NCBI GenBank assembly: GCA_900314375.1
Contig: OMVC01000075.1
Coordinates: 1 to 6,829, forward strand
DNA: 6,829 nt
DNA from: an uncultured bacterium
GTDB taxonomy: Bacteria > Cyanobacteriota > Vampirovibrionia > Gastranaerophilales > Gastranaerophilaceae
Reading direction: 5' to 3'
Positions 6,001 to 6,829 of the stretch are shown piece after piece. Position 1 is the first letter of the stretch, and each line of letters begins with the position of its first letter. Made by a program: the position numbers and the translations under genes. The notes below the pieces were generated by a model. The model was not told the DNA's origin. It searched no databases and saw nothing but the letters and a program-made list of their open reading frames with translations.

Positions 6001-6829
6001 ATGTTTATGGTGCGCATTCAACACCAAATCTCTCAACCTCAAAATTCGATGCGGAAACGGTTAATGTAACTGCGGGCGGTAATTGGCTGGCAAACGGCAT
6101 AACAAATGTTACAGGCACAACAACGGTTTCCGATATGGCTGTTGTTACTGCGGCAAACAACTTTAACAGCGCAAATATTGCACTAACAGGCGGAGCAAAT
6201 AAATCTCCAACCTTTAATGCAAATGCTGTAACTACCGCTTCAACAGGTATAGATATTTCAGGTGGAACATTTAACGCTAATGCAAAAGTTACTACTCCGT
6301 TATTAGCACTATCAGGCGGTACGCTGCACGCAGGAATTAACAACGCATTTGCCGTTACGGATTCAACATTAACAGGTGGTGCGGTCAATTTAATCACTAA
6401 CGCAATTGAATCTCAAACTCTGGGTAATGTAACTTTGGATAATACGGTTGCATTAGCGATTGATGTTGCGCTCAACGGAACAAGTACCACAAACAGAGGT
6501 GACAGAGTTCTCGCAACAACGCTTGCTGACGGTTCTACAGGTACAATTAACCTGAATGACATCAGAGTTGTATCTGATACAGATAAACGCTATACAAAAG
6601 TTTATTATACAAACGGAACATTGAAAGATAATGCAAATCTTGACAGTTCAATTACTACAGTAACAAGCGCAGGCGGAACTGTTTATGATGTAACTTCGGG
6701 TTCAGATAATAACGGTGCATATTTAACCTTCAAAAATGACGATATAATGAACTTTGTCGGTGCGGTAAGAGAATATGTCGGAAATGTTGATGGTGCAGAG
6801 AATACAACATGGCGTCTTAACGGTGATGT
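1..6829 (+). CDS. Giant autotransporter/adhesin-like surface protein, internal fragment (partial at both ends)
   Basis: One frame (first full codon at base 3, last at 6825-6827) is open across the whole window, giving about 2,275 residues without start or stop. The translation is a long series of short beta strands with Asn/Gly turns, rich in N, T, G, A, S and V, with no Cys and about seven Trp. In order it holds PATR-like repeats, Pmp-like GGA/FxxN repeats, other strand-turn ladders and four copies of a cap-like module. This composition and repeat set are typical of secreted right-handed beta-helix passengers of type V systems in diderm bacteria. A role as an adhesin or surface-display protein is inferred. 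No catalytic motif, signal peptide, beta-barrel, LPXTG or T9SS sorting domain is visible, so the secretion route is open. No frameshift is apparent and the gene looks intact. Calling it coding is very secure; the family call is good; the exact function is unknown. Confidence 0.93.
3..443 (+). repeat. N-terminal visible strand-turn ladder (NSGT/NNGT type)
   Basis: Residues 1-147 are low-complexity Asn/Thr/Gly strands with recurring turns such as NNGTLTLSG, NAGTINN, NSGTISGGT and NSGVFDGGT, about every 8-12 residues. This is typical of a beta-solenoid face built from short strands. The first part (NNGTLTLSGAN, bases 39-71) resembles the core of a PATR repeat but lacks the preceding LxKxG, so it may be the tail of a repeat or of a module that begins upstream of the window. 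No functional residue stands out. Confidence 0.6.
444..536 (+). repeat. PATR-like autotransporter-associated beta-strand repeat 1
   Basis: Residues 148-178 read FTKEGATALNIIGN, then SGYNGAVNITEGALAY. This fits the family pattern LxKxGxGTLTLxGxNxYxGxTxVxxGxL (autotransporter-associated beta-strand repeat, Pfam PF12951-like) with a degenerate core: ATALNI replaces GTLTL. The anchor lysine codon is at 450. It is followed about 105 bases later by a TLFG strand that matches SFFN strands after repeats 2 and 3, so the repeating unit is larger than the PATR core. Such repeats build the passenger helix and occur widely in type Va autotransporters. Confidence 0.75.
675..770 (+). repeat. PATR-like autotransporter-associated beta-strand repeat 2
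   Basis: Residues 225-256 contain ELNKYGKGTLTLVGDNSDF and then GGIANIDGGTLSY, a near-canonical match to the PATR pattern, including K at 684, GKGTLTL, the GxN turn and the terminal GGTL. The anchor lysine lies exactly 234 bases (78 codons) after that of repeat 1, and the strand just before it (INISNL) resembles one downstream of repeat 4. The following SFFN strand begins at 789. A tandem unit of about 78 residues is the best description. Confidence 0.88.
918..1130 (+). repeat. Type-A strand segment preceding cap module 1
   Basis: Residues 306-376 run from a GGTFDY strand through ITLNSDLNANDTATFKNSNL to a short hydrophobic strand. The equivalent segment upstream of cap module 2 starts with GAFDY (2526) and contains YNLNGDLTNAAGNTTQFNDANL. 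The two align by eye over most of their length, showing that this stretch belongs to a duplicated unit and is not unique spacer. It is predicted beta-solenoid with no recognised active-site motif. Confidence 0.6.
1131..1511 (+). repeat. Cap-like module, copy 1 (type A)
   Basis: Residues 377-503. The copy opens with a hydrophobic strand ending in MLNMMDRAI and then TFSNL, followed by ISLDVSLG (Asp codon 1227), a loop with Asp at 1257, and GILNLSRFAIIDD. It then has a TVQII strand and a YEYSI...LKFVAY close. All of these elements recur in order in copy 2: VISLVDDAV, TFANL, NIDLSFDG, GTINLNNINIFD, NIQLL, YKYTA, LHLEAT. The DxLxxxxxxGxLxL pattern resembles capping strands seen between solenoid segments in many autotransporter passengers. 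It is less repetitive and more hydrophobic than the flanks, so a separate folded element such as a cap or platform is inferred. The family is not firmly identified. Confidence 0.65.
1512..1808 (+). repeat. Connector domain, copy 1 (GNFNVNG ... SMFEL ... TVQDA)
   Basis: Residues 504-602. After a variable stretch (LKKMNNYNNG, then RGFSVVNGASPYHIGDD) comes GNFNVNGVSKDNSVISGERA at 1647, SMFEL at 1740 and FYLHDVTVQDA ending at 1808. The same order (GKLVLAGRDGKNDTIIAR, SMFAV, LAIDKFTIQDA) is found at 3234-3380. The pattern resembles the entry strands of Pmp/pectate-lyase-like helices, where a hydrophobic strand leads into the first full coil. It links cap module 1 to Pmp-like block I. Confidence 0.6.
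1791..2084 (+). repeat. Pmp-like right-handed helix block I
   Basis: Residues 597-694 hold GGA motifs at 1911 (NGGAFDF) and 1992 (LGGAIYS), alternating with FTGN at 1965 and FSNN at 2040. The period is 25-27 residues. The GGAI...FxxN alternation is the hallmark of the chlamydial polymorphic outer membrane protein repeat (Pfam PF02415 / POMP-type), also found in many non-chlamydial bacteria. The block ends with AANDIYL, a form that recurs at the end of block II (VANDVYN). Two full coils are clear, and a weaker one (ENVNIKDN, about 1872) precedes them. Confidence 0.82.
2169..2264 (+). repeat. PATR-like autotransporter-associated beta-strand repeat 3
   Basis: Residues 723-754 read EFTKLGTGDLTISGNNSGYI and then GDVRVAQGNLVF, a strong match to the PATR consensus (K at 2178, LGTGxLTI, the GxNxGY turn, VxxGxL). 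It is followed by a SFFN strand at 2286, as in the unit around 675-800. It sits directly after Pmp-like block I, so two passenger repeat families abut with no obvious linker. Confidence 0.9.
2397..2501 (+). repeat. PATR-like autotransporter-associated beta-strand repeat 4
   Basis: Residues 799-833 read TVQKLGAGTLTIDGTTSGTD, then RFTGTLDVDSGVMTV, a canonical PATR core with a turn a few residues longer than in the other copies. The anchor lysine at 2406 lies 228 bases (76 codons) after that of repeat 3, matching the 78-codon spacing of repeats 1 and 2. This supports tandem duplication of a 76-78 residue unit within both type-A modules. Confidence 0.9.
2502..2774 (+). repeat. Type-A strand segment preceding cap module 2
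   Basis: Residues 834-924 include GAFDYSAVVGNGTTLNY, YDISNLAKF and YNLNGDLTNAAGNTTQFNDA. It aligns by eye with bases 918-1130. The DISNLA string (2601) also echoes NISNLAT at 639, upstream of PATR 2. It is predicted beta-solenoid; there is no recognisable enzymatic or binding motif. Confidence 0.6.
2775..3119 (+). repeat. Cap-like module, copy 2 (type A)
   Basis: Residues 925-1039. The order of elements is VVNSSVISLVDDAV, TFANL, LNIDLSFDGAGSADRLV (key Asp codons 2868 and 2898), GGTINLNNINIFD, NIQLLDGLTF, a YGSVLESDLYKYTATI strand and a closing LHLEATD. The SADRLV...GTINL piece is the clearest instance of the DxLxV...G-x-hxL pattern common in autotransporter passengers. The separation from copy 1 is 1,641 bases between equivalent Asp codons. 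Confidence 0.68.
3120..3380 (+). repeat. Connector domain, copy 2 (GKLVLAG ... SMFAV ... TIQDA)
   Basis: Residues 1040-1126. It begins with YGENTLYILNHVKSGNRVF and TLVKDEPYYSGKDLLG, then enters the shared part: GKLVLAGRDGKNDTIIAR at 3234, SMFAV at 3315 and LAIDKFTIQDA ending at 3380. The shared part aligns with 1647-1808. The first 110 bases are richer in Lys, Asp and Tyr than the solenoid around them and do not align obviously with copy 1, so this is a variable insertion point between conserved halves. Confidence 0.6.
3438..3752 (+). repeat. Pmp-like right-handed helix block II
   Basis: Residues 1146-1250 contain the best-preserved Pmp-like ladder of the window. F positions of FxxN motifs: FKNN 3459, FENN 3540, FTGN 3615, FSGN 3702. 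GG motifs: NGGVVYS 3486, NGGAISN 3564, NGGAVYN 3642. Spacing is 25-29 residues for F and exactly 26 for GG. It ends in VANDVYNGGTL. Each coil would place the Phe inside the helix core and stack the Asn into a ladder, as known for Pmp and pectate-lyase folds. Confidence 0.88.
3753..4076 (+). repeat. Beta-solenoid strands between Pmp-like blocks II and III
   Basis: Residues 1251-1358 read as strand-turn units such as TLNLNAATGKNIVFNGTI, GGTVQFNDVV, SGGTVEFNNAG and NGGRLNIKNS. The GG[TR]VxFN pattern recurs with a variable period. A later stretch (4494-4700: LVAKEGRNITINDVI, ENGGRYIFNN, LYNNAQVKLGS) looks like a second copy of the same segment type. No catalytic residues are recognised. Confidence 0.55.
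4077..4460 (+). repeat. Pmp-like right-handed helix block III, degenerate (no GGA)
   Basis: Residues 1359-1486 carry five FxxN motifs: FADN 4092, FANN 4170, FYGN 4245, FINN 4317, FVGN 4377. A sixth position has ISDN (4446). Each is preceded by a short D/N-[ST]-x strand (NSVF, DSIF, NTLF, NSDF, DSNF). The GGA turns of blocks I and II are missing. Periods run 26, 25, 24, 20 and 23 residues. It is still clearly the same fold class, but with shortened coils; His and Ile are more frequent than elsewhere. Confidence 0.75.
4461..4838 (+). repeat. Strand-turn segment leading into cap module 3
   Basis: Residues 1487-1612 include ITINDVINLSGSGNSTLSLN, GGRYIFNNRVSS, LYNNAQVKLGSYKQANGV, TTYGTMAL and GGYIDQQNGARQTNSLG. 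The last element, GG-x-hDxQNG followed by LG and the VNLL strand, looks like a conserved lead-in to the cap module; copy 4 has a comparable lead-in (GGAVNLITNAI...LGNVTL). It is predicted beta-solenoid. Confidence 0.55.
4839..5222 (+). repeat. Cap-like module, copy 3 (type B)
   Basis: Residues 1613-1740. It contains VNLLSDIGYAADVDFG (Asp 4872), ADSLAASS, SVVMDNVRIITDGD, YRKIYWTNGTLKDNAKL (4992 on), SYSIYDNGSDDGGAWLNIKN and NFVTAYRYDD, ending in VYTLTGD. Every element has a match in copy 4, including TNGTLKDNA, the NGSDxxGAxL loop and NFV. It is more distant from copies 1 and 2, sharing mainly the xDVxh, DxL and hxhhxD positions. It has higher Tyr, Trp and Lys content than the solenoid, fitting a separately folded or exposed element. 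Function is unknown. Confidence 0.68.
5223..5640 (+). repeat. Right-handed helix segment of ING-x-G-x-TING type after cap module 3
   Basis: Residues 1741-1880. After VSIENDLTHLGDDPNGV comes EMTINGAGYTINGNNKGG (5307 on), LSVEDARISGFSGAAITN, TVNLTDVTMTSNG, TLNLAGTTTL and a glycine-rich GSGGAVSV turn. The hTINGxGxTINGN entry followed by hxhxDhxhxGF resembles the start of pectate-lyase-like and Pmp-like helices. It occupies the position held by the SMFxx/TIQDA connectors in units 1 and 2 but uses a different entry motif. Confidence 0.6.
5641..6011 (+). repeat. NAYG strand-turn ladder
   Basis: Residues 1881-2003 repeat an aromatic turn: VNAYGTMEL (Tyr codon 5667), YNAYGAVNV (5805), FNAYGDVTA (5862), INNYGTMTT (5922) and VHVYGAHS (6006). 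The first three are preceded by a GG turn, and the close-spaced copies are 19-20 residues apart, the size of one solenoid coil. TTYGTMAL at 4740 is a related outlier. Stacked Tyr-Gly turns would form an aromatic column on one edge. I do not know a named family for this exact motif. Confidence 0.6.
6012..6380 (+). repeat. SGGT/TGGA strand-turn ladder before cap module 4
   Basis: Residues 2004-2126 show strands separated by [ST]GG turns: ALTGGANKS, DISGGTFNANAKVTTP, ALSGGTLHAG, TLTGGAV. Asn/Ala/Thr dominate, with one Trp (GGNWLANG). Period is irregular, about 16-25 residues. It is predicted beta-solenoid continuing the NAYG ladder; no other function is visible. Confidence 0.55.
6381..6829 (+). 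repeat. Cap-like module, copy 4 (type B), cut by the window edge
   Basis: Residues 2127-2275. It runs AVNLITNAI, LGNVTLDNTVALAIDVALNG (Asp 6462), a loop with the RGDRVL string (6495 on), GTINLNDIRVVSDTD, YTKVYYTNGTLKDNANL (TNGTLKDNA at 6609), then NGAYLTFKNDD, NFVGAVREY and TTWRLNGD. It aligns with copy 3 nearly to the last visible residue, where copy 3 reads VYTLTGD. The protein must therefore continue, probably into another helical block. GTINLNDIRV is also close to GTINLNNINI of copy 2, tying types A and B together. Confidence 0.7.

Noticed and set aside
6495..6503. RGD tripeptide, a possible integrin-binding site
   Set aside because: It sits where the other cap modules carry a conserved Asp followed by a hydrophobic residue (ADRLV in copy 2, GDTIS in copy 1, ADSLA in copy 3). 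The Asp is structural and the RGD is absent from those copies, so it is probably chance.
1..6829. CRISPR or other DNA-level repeat array
   Set aside because: Repeats are at protein level, with drifting codons and variable spacing; no identical direct repeats with unique spacers are visible.

Overview
The whole 6,829-base window lies inside one giant protein-coding gene on the + strand. The frame whose codons start at base 3 (and at every multiple of 3) reads from edge to edge with no stop: about 2,275 codons. Neither the real start nor the real stop is in the window. Residue numbers used here are base position divided by 3. I see no second gene, RNA gene, promoter, terminator, CRISPR array or mobile element. 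Shorter open frames on either strand are shadows of this gene.

The product is a secreted, surface-exposed beta-solenoid protein of the autotransporter/adhesin kind. It is rich in Asn, Thr, Gly, Ala, Ser and Val, poor in Pro, Arg and Trp, and has no cysteine in the visible 2,275 residues. It combines several known passenger repeat types: (i) autotransporter-associated beta-strand (PATR-like) repeats near bases 444-770 and 2169-2501; (ii) chlamydial Pmp-like right-handed helix repeats with GG[AV] and FxxN motifs near 1791-2084, 3438-3749 and 4077-4460; (iii) strand-turn ladders with NAYG or SGGT turns near 5641-6380.

On a larger scale the protein has four copies of a distinctive non-solenoid-looking module (bases 1131-1511, 2775-3119, 4839-5222 and 6381-6829). 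Each starts with an xDVxL-type strand, continues through an aspartate-containing loop and a GxxxLxxxxxxxD strand pair, and ends in a longer, less repetitive segment. Key aspartates lie at 1227, 2868, 4872 and 6462, so the super-repeat is about 530-670 codons. Units 1 and 2 are PATR-bearing (type A). Units 3 and 4 lack PATR and share the TNGTLKDNA motif (type B).

Organism: roughly 38% G+C by eye in sampled lines, standard code with no in-frame TGA, AGA frequent among arginine codons. From memory, this combination of PATR, Pmp-like and repeated cap modules occurs in very large predicted proteins of gut diderm bacteria (uncultured Alphaproteobacteria labelled Azospirillum CAG, Gastranaerophilales, Elusimicrobia). 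That is a weak inference and no lineage is proved. The secretion route is unseen because the signal peptide and any C-terminal beta-barrel lie outside the window.
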